DNA from: Otatea glauca | Taxonomy: Eukaryota; Streptophyta; Magnoliopsida; Poales; Poaceae | Reading direction: 5' to 3' | Length of the DNA stretch: 64,000 nucleotides | Assembly (NCBI GenBank): GCA_036346275.1 | Contig: JAYEVK010000478.1 | Location: 36,001 to 100,000 of the forward strand | In this document: piece after piece, positions 10,530 to 20,299 of the stretch | Numbering within the stretch: position 1 is the first letter of the stretch | Layout: every line of letters begins with the position of its first letter | Translations under genes and position numbers: made by a program | The notes under the pieces: generated by a model | The model's input: the letters and a program-made list of their open reading frames with translations, nothing else | Told to the model about the DNA's origin: nothing | Database searches by the model: none

Positions 10530-12774
10530 TTGCGAGCGGCTGGCTTACTTCCTCTTTGTAGGATGGTGGAGCGGTGGATCGCCCGTTAGCGGGCAAGGAG
10601 GTCCGCGGTTTGGGTACGACCGGTCCCTGCTGGCCGCACTCGTGGACCGGTGGAGACCGGAGACGCACACGTTCCACCTTCCGTGCGGAGAGATGGCTCC
10701 GACGCTGCAGGACGTGTCGTACCTCTTAGGCCTCCCCTGTGCGGGTCCGGCAGTCGTGCCGCACGACGCCTCCGTCACGTGGCACGCCGAGTTATCCGCG
10801 CGTTTCGTCGCGGTGCAGTGGCACCCCCGGGCAGCCCCCTACCGGCCCGTCAGGGAGGGTGAGCGGCACGGACCGACGAAGGCGTGGCTGCTTCAGTTCA
10901 CGGTGAGTACCTCTTTCTTTGAGAATTAAAAGAGAAGCGCTAAGTTGTTGATAATGTTTGTTGCGAACGCTGCAGGCTCAGCTTCTCCACCCGCACGCGG
11001 AGGAGGCGGACGTGGCCCGCCATCTGGAGGCATACCTCCTGTTGTTGTTCGGTTGGGTGATGTTCCCGTCCTCCCACGGGAACACGGTGGACCGTCACCT
11101 GATCGAGTACGCCCAGCACATCGCCGACACCCCGGTAGATGAGGTAACACACTCAGTTCAAATCTGGTCTCGCCGAGCACGTCTAACTCCCCTTGTAAGC
11201 GGATGATGCGGTGGTCGTGGGCCTCGGTGTGCTTGCGGCGACGTCTGAGGTGCATGCGACGCCGTCTCTGGGCAAGCACGACGCGGCGATGTCGGGTTCG
11301 TCCTACTCCTCGATTATGGTCACAGGAGTGCTTCTCCGTCGGCAGGCCTGTTGTTGACACGACACCGTACCCCCAGGACCTTTACGGAGACGACCCGGTG
11401 GACTGGCCCACCATGGGCCACTACTGGGTTCGACGACAGGTATGCTACCTCGTATCTTTTTCCCCACTAACACACTTGAATAACCTCCGTCATTTCTTAT
11501 TTCCTCGCAGCAGACATTCACGCACTGACAGGTGAGGAGGTCCTACCTCGAGTTCGTTCGAGAGTTCGACCGCCTCCACGATGAGGACGTGCGATGGACG
11601 CCATACAGCGCGTACGACGTCCACGCCCGAGCACCTCACGGGGTCTCCGTGCTTTGCACGCGAGATGAGGCCTTCTGGCTCACCCGTAAGGTCCTCGTCT
11701 TTGACCTGTGTGTCGAGGAGTACTCCCCACACCGAGTGCTACGGCAGTTCGGCCTATTCCAGTCCTTTCTCTTGCCGCCTCGTCACGTTGTCGCACGTGG
11801 CGCTCATAGGTACTTACCCTGATCCTACTACTCCGCATCTTTGCAAAATGAATGTGGTGTGTACTTCCTGTTCTTGCATTGCAGATGACCGGATGGGTCT
11901 TTGCGATGAGGCACTCGATTCGCGCCGTATGCGACCATGGCGGGGCGGATGGGACGCCGCACTCGACGAGAGAGTCACCGAGATCCGGCCGTACGACCCT
12001 GACATGTACGATGAGTACATGGAGTGGTTCGCCCCACGCACTCGCCTCAGGGTGGGGTACACACCAGCACCGTATGTCGCACGGCAGGCATCGGTGACGG
12101 ACACGTACCCTTCACAGATAACAATCTGACGTTACATGCAGATAACAACCCTCGGTAAGTGTCGAATCGAAGCTACATGGTCACATCTTTCTCATGTAAA
12201 TTACGTAATAACAATCTGACGTTACATGCAGGTACATCTCGTCGGGGAGGTTGAGGCGGAGGCTATCTCCATGTTGACGCGCCTTCGGGCGGGCATACAG
12301 GTGACCACCGCCGAGGCCGAGTCAGCTTGGGATCGGGTCCTCGATAGGATGAGGCGATTGGGTCGCTTGGCCACCTGTCGAGGCCGCAGAGACGTCGACG
12401 GACGCAGCACACCACGTCCCCGCGGCCCAGCACCTCGCCCTACCCCGCTGGTGCCTCGTTACGCTCCCACGCAGTTGCAGTGGGGACAATGGGCTGAGGA
12501 GGCTCCTTCCTCGTCTCGCCCTACCCCGCCGGTTCCTCGTTACGCTCCCACGCAGCAGCAGTGGGGACAGTGGGCTGCGGAGGCACCCTCGTCGTCTCGC
12601 ACCCCAGCAGGACTACAGGGTGGTTTCGACGACCCTGCGGACGTCGAGTTCGACCTGGAGGAGTACCTTTCGACCGACTACCTCGCCCCCTCTCAGCTCT
12701 CGGGAGCGCCGCCACAGGACACGCCCCGTCGCCGCCCACGATACTCTCACTTACGCCGCACGCAGGCGGCCTAG
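10530..12774 (+). CDS. Plant mobile domain (PMD, aminotransferase-like) gene within the MULE
   Basis: The product carries the plant mobile domain known from MAIN/MAIL proteins and from plant transposons; its biochemical role is unknown. The first exon (to 10902) contains the hallmark RWRPETHTFHLPCGEM and TLQDVSYLLGLP. Further exons inferred from GT-AG signals are about 10976-11143, 11200-11439, 11516-11809, 11885-12120 and 12232-12774. Recognisable pieces include ARHLEAYLLLLFGWVMF, PTMGHYWVRRQ and DEYMEWFAPRTRLRVGY. The tail repeats RPTPPVPRYAPTQ(L/Q)QWGQW twice and ends at TAG 12774. The third exon reads in mixed frames, so an indel is likely there. It may be spliced to the upstream transposase or be independent. 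The start codon is not established. Confidence 0.65.
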
Positions 12775-13009
12775 GAGGGATGTCCGTCCGCCGTCGCCAC
12801 TCACCTACCCCACGGGCCAGATCAGGAAGCGTGGCCGTGATTGACTTGTTGTACGGACGTATTTTTGTAATGCCTTTATATTCAGCAGCATATTGTATAA
12901 CTGTCCGAGTTAGTAACATGACAGCCTTATCACTTTAAATTGTGCAAATCCATGTATGCATTGCTTGCCTATACCACACGACGTGACAACACACCAACGC
13001 CCTGGTGCA

Positions 13010-13087
13010 CCTATCGCCTCTAGTCGGGGCGATCACCCTAATATGGGGCGATCGCTCCATACCCTGGCGATATCTGCCCTTTATAAC
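13010..13087 (+). promoter_or_regulatory. Internal promoter cassette resembling the MULE terminal repeat
   Basis: CTATCGCC, GGGGCGATC and GGGGCGATCGCT blocks are followed by TTTATAA at about 13080 and a GA-rich leader (13115-13150). The same order (GCGATCGCC blocks, TATA, purine leader) occurs at 6200-6490. It stands about 90 bp before the GRF gene start. Confidence 0.6.
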
Positions 13088-13169
13088 ATTCGTTCTCACA
13101 AGCGGTCTCGCAAAGAATAGAAGAAGAAAGAATAGAGGAGGGAGGAAAAAAATTCGGGATCAATCGAAA

Positions 13170-13780
13170 ATGCCGAAGTGCAAGTGCAAAGGGAAAGGGA
13201 AGGCAAAGGAAGAAGCAAGTGCATGCCCGCGCAATTTAGCGTACCAAGATCTCCTCCTACCTCGTGGAGCTGTAGCACCCATGTGTATGTGCGGAGATCT
13301 TTGCAGGCTTGTCCGCTCTTGGGAAATTTCAACTTGGAAGAGGAGGTATTGGAAGTGCCGCAACTACGCCTTCGATCCATTGGAGAAGAACTCGAAGGAT
13401 CGCCGCATGGTAACAATCGTCACGGTTACATAATATTTGTGAATGAAACTTTGCTAATTTACGTTTCATGCAGTCACCTCCGCCTTGTGTGAATTTGAGC
13501 GATGGTTTGATACGGAGATCAACCCGAGGACCAACGGCTTCTTGACCAAGCCAACCGCAGGACGAGTTCTCACGGCGGCTTCAAGAACAACGCGATGTCG
13601 CACGCGAGGAGGCATGTAGGAAGGAAGCGGAGGAGAAGGAGGCCGAGAGAGAGGAACGAGAGAGCGCTTGCTTGCGAGAAGCCTCACGGAGGCATGGGCG
13701 AATGGGAAGTGGCCTCAAGCACTCGATAGATGTCCGTGTTAACTTTGGTTTTCCTTGTTCGTGGTACTCCTTTCAGTTTT
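13170..13780 (+). pseudogene. GRF-type zinc-finger protein, second small MULE gene, frameshifted
   Basis: The first exon (13170-13409) begins MPKCKCKGKGKAKEE and contains a GRF-like finger: CMCGDLC, then RYWKCRNYAFDP. A GT donor at 13410 and an AG acceptor at 13472-13473 define a short intron. Exon 2 carries a conserved-looking CEFERWFDTEINP segment and a coiled-coil rich in Glu and Arg ending near 13780. Exon 2 needs two frame changes, one near 13482 (C-run) and one near 13550. Both could be lost bases. GRF fingers bind nucleic acid in other proteins. Here the role in transposition is an inference from position. Confidence 0.6.
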
Positions 13781-14356
13781 AAGTCGTAATAAAGAGTGCG
13801 GCCTACCCTTCAAGTGTATGCTCACTGTCCGGAGGGCTCGTATATGTCCTACTGCTCCAGTTGTCCCAAATGATGTTATTTTTGTCCATCAAGATAGGTT
13901 ATAGCATTTTAAGTTCATCAGATTTGATTTCATCGAGTTTGACCCTCGTTTGCGAAAGATACGGCCATTTTGATGTTTTACCGATTGAACGTTCGGACAA
14001 CAATAAAATAGTGCAGCCTAAAGTGATATCTAAATATTTTTACATAATTGTAACCTATGCAAGCCCAAGAATGCAACAAAACTGGTTCTATCAAGTTTTG
14101 AGGTCCTTTAGACATTATTCTAACTACTTGAACAATGAATGCTATAAAGGGTTTAAACTAGCCTTCTTTGATTCAAAATTATTTTTCTGCAAACAACACA
14201 TAGATTTTTATTTTACAATCTAATTCATCATTCCAAAATTTAAATTTAGAAACAAGTTTCATTTCATTTGGACACTCCTAGCAAAAGTTATGGGGTTCAT
14301 ATTAAAAAGTGATATAGTAATTACAAAAAATACTAAAAAAATTTTCTTGCAACCCC

Positions 14357-14552
14357 TGTCGCCTGCCTAAGGCGATGGGGCTCCACCTGCTACCGTTAAT
14401 ATTTGTCGCCAACGGCCGTTTGGAGGGGAGCTATCGCCCGTGTATGCGATCGCCCCATACACGGGCGATCGGAGGGCAAATCTGCAATTTTTTCATCCGG
14501 ACGTATTGTTCTGAAAAAAAGAATAAAAATAAATATTAAAGAAAAAAAATTC
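14357..14552 (-). repeat. MULE right terminal inverted repeat
   Basis: This is the inverse partner of 6117-6320. The outer T-run, CGTCCGGATG block and GGGGCGATCGC blocks are shared. The innermost 50 bp are more diverged. Confidence 0.88.
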
Positions 14553-14562
14553 CTGGAATGAA
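14553..14562. repeat. Right target-site duplication of the MULE
   Basis: CTGGAATGAA directly follows the right terminus at 14552 and matches 6107-6116. Confidence 0.9.
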
Positions 14563-15500
14563 CTAAATAACAGTCACATTTTTGTAGCCATTGTATCAAG
14601 ATCCAATAGCCGTCATCATCTCTCTCACCTATAATATCGATCAAGCTTAGTTCCTCTTTAGCAGAGTTTTAGATCCTAACTTCACCTTGATCTGAATCTT
14701 GTAGGCTAAAATAAAGTAAATCAACTTTATATTTTTAGTCTAAAATATAAACAAGATGATCCACCTAAACATTCTCAATGTACCAACGACTCTAGCTCCA
14801 TAAATTTCTAGAACTACGAATACACTGTTTCATCAACTTTACGGATTTTGATCTTCATAAATTTCCAGAACTACGAATACACTGTTCTATCAACTCTACG
14901 GATTTTGATAGAGTTGAAGCTGTGCTAAACAACCCATTTATCTAGCCATCTAAAATTTGCCGCTGTTCCCGCCGCAATTGATTATTTGTTACCGGACCCG
15001 TCTGATTATATAGAATTCTCCTCTGTAGACGATTTTGCTCCTCTCCCTCCATCTTCAACTCCTCTCAATCTTTCTGCCCAAGCGACCCTCCTGTACCTTA
15101 CATCTTGGCCTTCGGCAGCGCCACTAGCCCACTACACGGCTGCTCTCCACCTACCCATGGACGGCCTCGTCATTGGTTCCAACGACCGACCACCTTGCCG
15201 CTGGCATATGATCAATTACAGCAGGAATAGTGGCAAAATCCTAGATGGCCAAACTAAGCAGTGCCGTTTGATCTATTTTCCTCGCCTTAAATTCTAACTT
15301 AATGGTTTGAATTCAAAGAGAAAATGGTAGAGGTGACATTCTGGGTTATGTTGTGCCAGTGTGTCATAAGTTGGTATTAGAGTATCAACTTTTGTTGTAC
15401 AGGGGTATAGACATATGGCGCATTGCGTGTGTGGACGTGTATCAAGGGGTGGTTCTGAACATTTGTCGTGTATACGATGTGTTACTGAGGGCATCCGCCC
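14563..15500. other. Unassigned sequence, no supported gene
   Basis: Short imperfect repeats around CTACGAATACACTGTT (14815-14900) are seen. A 103-codon open frame (14986-15297) has no domain and no promoter or splice context, so it is not called. Confidence 0.4.
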
Positions 15501-15512
15501 TTAATTAGGGTG

Positions 15513-16130
15513 AATGTAATATTTCGTCCCGTTAGTGTAAAGGCCTATGTGGCCCATGTTCAGTGATGTTGGGATTAGTCCAACATTACTTATCTAAAGT
15601 GAGTTTTAGTAGCATATAATATTTGTTAGGTCTAAACGTATCATATTCGGATTAACCCTTTTACACTAAGGAATGATGAAAGTGTAACTGAAGTGCTATG
15701 CATTCGAGAGTCAGACCCATTATGGGGCGTCTATATAAAGGGAGAGGTGGTGATTTTAGGGTTAAGAGACATAATAGGAATTTGGAATTCCCGAAACCCT
15801 AGACACCATACCTCATTCGTCCAAAACCGCACAGCCAACGCTAGCACTTCGGTGCGTGGTGTCCCTGCCCCTTACGTGTGGATACCTTAGAGGTGTTGCT
15901 ACGAACCTTCAACACTAGAACGATCCACAACCTGTGAAGTGACAAGGATGATCCGCAACCTGTGACAGTCACGAGGAGCTATTGAAAGAGGCACAAAGCT
16001 AGTAAGACTACAACTGCACTATCGTACTATATCGACTCTACTTCCACTACGGGTCTGCACATCTAGTGGTAATTTCACTATCTATAACTTGCAGTGATCC
16101 CTTGGTTACGCAGTAAAAAATTTATAAATT
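15513..16130 (+). mobile_element. LTR-like remnant with TATA box
   Basis: The region begins TGTAATATTTCG and contains GGGATTAGTCCAACATTAC and a strong TATA (TCTATATAAAGGGAGAGG at about 15729), followed by a leader with repeated ATCC(A/G)CAACCTGTG. This is typical of plant LTR promoters. No second copy, primer-binding site or coding domain lies nearby, so it may be a solo LTR. Boundaries are approximate. Confidence 0.4.
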
Positions 16131-16267
16131 ATGCTAGAGTAGCCTACCTATTCCCCCTTAGGATCGCCGCCAACCGACCCCAAAAATCTATAGTGGGGTC
16201 CTAGTGAATCCGAACCCTAACCCTGTCGCTACGAGAAAGGAGGAAGATGACACCCTATAGCACAAAT

Positions 16268-17191
16268 CACTACTACAGAAACGGTTTCTAAACCATCCGT
16301 GAGAAACCTATCGCAGATGGTTCTTGATAAAAACCATATGTGATAGCATATTATTACAGACGGTTTTTATCAAGAACCGTCTATGATAGCCTATAATCAC
16401 ATCAATGAAATTATTTACCGGCATACCATTTAGGACTGTAACTGATGCAATTTGATCAAAATTGGTACATAAGAAGCAGAATCAGGCAAATAACAACCTT
16501 ACAAAACATGATTTTCTAGCTAAATATCCCATCGAAAATAATGTGACACCCTCACATTATCTAGTTCCTTTGCACCCTTTCCTTGCAGCAAGCAGTCTAA
16601 AGTAATGGAGGTACCACCTCCTAAATGTTCTACTATTATATACAAATCACATAGAAGGAATTGTAAAAAAAAAGAGATCAAATCAGGGGGCTAAACATTG
16701 TATTGGAAGAAAGACCCTCACCTTAAATCATAGAAAAATCATCCATAACATTATATATAAATATATGAGATGGTGAAGATATAGATGCACGATGACACAC
16801 ATCAGAATCCTATGACATCAGTTTGTAATCAATCAATGTCACAAGCTACAGTCCAAATGATGAAATCAAATGGCAACATTAGTAACCCAGTAGGCAATTA
16901 CATAATATTGAATAAAATCTTATCTGCATTACATTGAGGATGATCACACATAATCAGATCATGGAAGAAGTTTGGAATTGGACAACTCTTACCTCTATTC
17001 TAGTGTTTGACTGTACATTTAGCAAATAGCCAGTGTGTGTTGGGACACCTGATTCATCGCAAACAGCACGGCTAGAACAATCTGATTAATGACATGAGCA
17101 TAATAGCTACAATGCATAAAGTTTGCAAGTGGTTGCAACTCGTAGGAAATGCAACTCACCTACGGCATCAATGAAAACCTACATCAGTATT
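16268..17191 (+). mobile_element. 5' part of a CACTA-type element, cut off at 17192
   Basis: CACTACTACAGAAACGG at 16268 is a typical CACTA terminus. It is followed by subterminal direct and inverted copies of AACCATC and GACGGTT (16280-16390). No matching ...GTAGTAGTG end appears before the LTR that begins at 17192, so the element is truncated or interrupted there. The stretch 16400-17191 shows no transposase domain. Confidence 0.5.
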
Positions 17192-18185
17192 TGTCGACGA
17201 TCGGGACCGTCGACCGCAGAAGAAGGGGGGAAGGATCGTGCAAAGGGGCGAGGCCCAGAGTTGCGTTCGTCCGGGAAGAAGAACGAGTAAACAAGGGACA
17301 CGAAGTCTATACTGGTTCGAGCCCCCTAGGTCGGGTAATAGCTCTACTCCAGTCTTGCCCGCAGGCGAAAGAGAACTAAAGGCTCCACTAGGGAGGGGTA
17401 CAAGGGGAGCTCGTCCTCGGGATCGCCCGGGAACGGTGATCCAGGAGAGCTCGATGAACAGGGGGTGTACAAGTCTTACTGCCGGCTCCTCTAGCCCTCT
17501 TCTCCTCTCCCCAAAAGGGAGAGCCCTGCCCCCCTTTATACAGCCGGTAGGGGCAGGTTACATGGAGAATTGGGAGAGGGAAGGGTGGAGACTGTCCTAG
17601 GAACCCCAGTCCTCCGTCTTGATGACTGGTCACCATCCTGTTTCGCCCACGCCGGGTTGGTAGACTCACCGAGCAGAGTAGTCTGCCGTTTTCTTGGGAA
17701 ACATCGTACCTGCCCTCTGTGGACCTGCGGATCTTGACGTTGCAATGCGTGGTCTGGCTCGCCTCGGGAGAGCGTACCCTCATCTGCGCGTGGATGGGAC
17801 GATGGGACCGGAGCTCGACTTTGGCAACCTTCGACCTTTGCCTAGGAAGGGCGACCTACTCCGCGTGGTCACTTCAAACGGTCGTGGTTACAGGCACGTG
17901 GCTAGTGGTCGTTGAGGCCCGATACTGCCTTTGGTGGGGATCTCCTCGGTGGTGGAGGTCGGGAGTCCTACCCGCGAGGAGGTCTGACGCCCTACTTGGT
18001 CGGGACGAGCTCGGAGCGATTGTTAGGTCGGGGGATGAGTGTCCTTCGTGGCCTCGCGGGGCCTTTGGTCGGAGGCGGGCTTGGAGCAGTCCGTTCATTA
18101 CTTCGGGCCGCTGAGGTCAGGGGAGGACCGCATAAGGCCCCCCCGGGGGGGTACGGGCATGTGTCAGGATGTTCGATCCCCGACA
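17192..18185 (-). mobile_element. Gypsy-type LTR (994 bp), minus orientation, solo or 3' LTR
   Basis: The segment starts TGTCGACGATC and ends ...ATCCCCGACA, so both ends fit TGTC...GACA. On minus it has a TATA (CTGTATAAAGGGGGG, near 17545). It shares the motif GGGGCAGGTTACAT and neighbouring sequence with the LTR at 18449 but is otherwise different, so it is a related family. On its right, 18186 onward reads on minus as a purine-rich tract (GAGCCTCGGAGGCTGG) next to the LTR, which fits a polypurine tract and marks this as a 3' LTR. Confidence 0.6.
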
Positions 18186-18448
18186 ACCAGCCTCCGAGGC
18201 TCAAGAAGCGATCTAAGACTCTGGGCGCTCTTGAGTCTGAAGTCTTTCGAGGAGGGATCGCTCCTCCACCCGGGTTCGGGGTTTTATTTTGGCGAGACCG
18301 TTTCTTGGCGACACTTGAACTCAAGCACCTTGCTTCTGAGTGGGCTCAGGGAGCCCGGGGGTCCCGCGGACGGGGAAGTTGGAGGGACGGTTCGGCGGGT
18401 GCGTGGAAAGGCGCCCATGCAGGGGTTTCGAAGGGCCTTGGCGCCTCG
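18186..18448 (-). mobile_element. Internal 3' stub of the element whose LTR is at 17192
   Basis: About 260 bp of GC-rich non-coding sequence join the LTR to the start of the next LTR. The rest of the internal region was not found on the far side of the 18449-33253 element, so it appears deleted. Confidence 0.4.
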
Positions 18449-19383
18449 TGTCGGCGTTTCGAGCACCGGCAAGTAAATTTGTAAGTCTATAAATCGCGCT
18501 GTTCCACTCCCGAATGGTTAGACTCGAAGCCCAAGATGTATCTTGGTTCGGGCCAAGATCCCTACCCGATTCAGCGTGGTGGTGTTGTATTCTCTTGAGC
18601 ATGTATGAGTGCACAAAGTTTACAAGCGAGAGTGCCAATGACTTAGCGAGATGGGTTTGATGACGCTCTCTCCCTCTTCTCTCTTTAAGGGAGCTCCTGC
18701 CTCCTTTTATACGAAAGGAAGGGGCAGGTTACATCGAGAATTGGGAGAGGACGAGACGACCTACCCTAGGAGCTTCGGTCCTTGCTCACTGACCGATCAT
18801 CGCTCGGTCTTGCCCATCGGGTCGGTAGCTTAGTCGGTCGAGGCGGTTAGGTATTTCCACAGGAAGCGGCGTACACGCCCTCTGCGAACCTTACGGTGTT
18901 GACGTCTGCGCTGGCGTGGGTCTTTGCCTCGGAGAGGCGTGTCTTCGCATCAGTATGCGGCCGGTGATGGGGATCGGGAGCATGACTTGATCGATCATTT
19001 AAACCCTCCGAGAAGGAGCCACCGCCTTGTATAGTCACTTTGATTGACCCGTTCGTCGAGTGCGTGGCGGTTGTCTGGTAGAGGCTTCGACACGCGGCCC
19101 TTGGCAGGGGTGGTCTTGGCACGATCGGAGTCAGGGGATTCCGACCTGCTGCGAGGTTCGGGAGCCCTACTTGGTCGGAGCCGGGGGACCGTCTCGCTGA
19201 GGAGGTCGGGAGCTTAGCTCGGTCGGAGACATTCCCCTTGGTCGGTCGGGAAGGGAAGTCCCGTGTGGCTTTGCGGTGCTTGATCGGTGAGTAAGGGAAG
19301 CGGCTGTTGGGCTTGAGCTGTGCTTGAGGCCGCTGGCTAGTCACCTTGGGCCGTTGGGGTACCCCTGTTATAAGTATTCGTCA
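18449..19383 (-). repeat. 3' LTR of the Tat-type element (left copy)
   Basis: It runs TGTCGGCGTTTCGAG... to ...AAGTATTCGTCA. A minus-strand TATA (TCGTATAAAAGG) lies near 18703-18714. It is followed on the right by the polypurine tract. Confidence 0.8.
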
Positions 19384-19439
19384 GTAGCCCCCGAACCCCC
19401 GAGTGATTTCAGCAGATTCGGTCGGGGGTTGATTCTTGG

Positions 19440-20012
19440 ATGAAAATGGTGACTGGGCCCGAGTGGTTGGCCCGTCCGATTAGGTCAAACGATTTATACC
19501 AGGTGTGCCCCAACGCATCCGACGGCTGCCCTGGAATTCTGCCTGGGGCATTCGAAACGCCGGGGGCTTTGAATTACCTTGTTGGGCATGCCGCGTACGA
19601 CTGGGCGCGCCTCGCCCGCTCGTCTTCGGGACTGCTTCGGGTTCTGGTGGAGGGCGCTTCGTTTTTCGATGCTTGCATTCATTCTGGAGACGTTCAACCT
19701 CCCTCCGTCCGGGTATATAAGGACGCTATGGCTTGTTTGAGGGATAAATCTTTAGACGAGAATCCTTTTTGTTTTCTTGATATGGCTTCGGGGCACCCTT
19801 TAGTCTTCGGTTTTGGTGATGATGTCGGGGTAGAAGAAGACCCTTTGGCTGAGCTTTGGGCCGAGTTCGACCAGGCGATGGCCGAACTTCGGGAGGAAGA
19901 AGCTGCAGCCCGTGATGCTGCTGCCGTCGATGCGCTGCTCGAGGTCGTCCCGAGACTCGAGGTAGCAAGGGGGGCCCTCCTAGAGGCGATGGCGCGAGGA
20001 CGCCGATCGTAG
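19440..20012 (+). CDS. Unidentified 190-codon open frame inside the Tat-type element
   Basis: The frame starts at ATG 19440, 56 bases after the left LTR, and runs uninterrupted to 20012 in a region where most other frames are broken. The N-terminal half contains CPNASDGCPG and GALNYLVGHAAYDW. The C-terminal third is a probable Glu/Ala-rich helix (ELREEEAAARDAAAVDALLE). No domain is recognised. It lies on plus, opposite to gag-pol, like the antisense gene further right. A TATA-like TTATAAGT at 19368 lies 70 bases upstream but within the LTR. It could be a second antisense gene, a captured host fragment or a chance frame in GC-rich DNA. Confidence 0.35.
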   Translation: MKMVTGPEWLARPIRSNDLYQVCPNASDGCPGILPGAFETPGALNYLVGHAAYDWARLARSSSGLLRVLVEGASFFDACIHSGDVQPPSVRVYKDAMACLRDKSLDENPFCFLDMASGHPLVFGFGDDVGVEEDPLAELWAEFDQAMAELREEEAAARDAAAVDALLEVVPRLEVARGALLEAMARGRRS

Positions 20013-20299
20013 CCTGGCGCGGCCGCATCGATGTCATTGAACGGCAGGAGGCGATCGGTCCGTTCGCTCGTTCGCGCGGCCGTCCGTCGACCAGGAAAGG
20101 GCCTACCAACATGCCGTCGGTGCCGCCGATGCCGTACGGATGTTAAAAGGCTTTGGCGCGGAGGAGGTCCTGCCGTAGTGTAGCGTAACTATTCTTGTAT
20201 CTGTCGAGTACTATATTACAAAGTTGTGTGAAGTTTGAGCCTGTTGGCCTATAATGAAATCTCTTTTTTCTTTATGGATGTCTTCGTAATGAGTTTGCC

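Larger units (their letters stand above)
6117..14552 (+). mobile_element. Complete Mutator-like element (MULE, 8436 bp) with three genes
   Basis: The termini both begin GAATTTTTTTT and share TTCTTTTTTTCAGAAC, then CGTCCGGATGAAAAAATTGC and blocks of GGGCGATCGCC. The left repeat is 6117 to about 6320 and the right is about 14357-14552 in inverse orientation, roughly 85 percent alike by eye. CTGGAATGAA flanks the element on both sides (6107-6116 and 14553-14562), a perfect 10-bp duplication (9 bp if one base is coincidence), as expected for Mutator. The interior encodes, all on plus, a MULE transposase with SWIM finger, a plant mobile domain protein and a GRF-finger protein. The intact target duplication suggests a fairly recent insertion, although the coding frames are interrupted. 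Confidence 0.93.

Noticed and set aside
14986..15297. 103-codon open frame on plus
   Set aside because: No domain, no promoter, no conserved neighbour, and sequence around it looks like decayed intergenic DNA.
16205..16220. Telomere-like ACCCTAACCCT
   Set aside because: Only one and a half units are present; no array.
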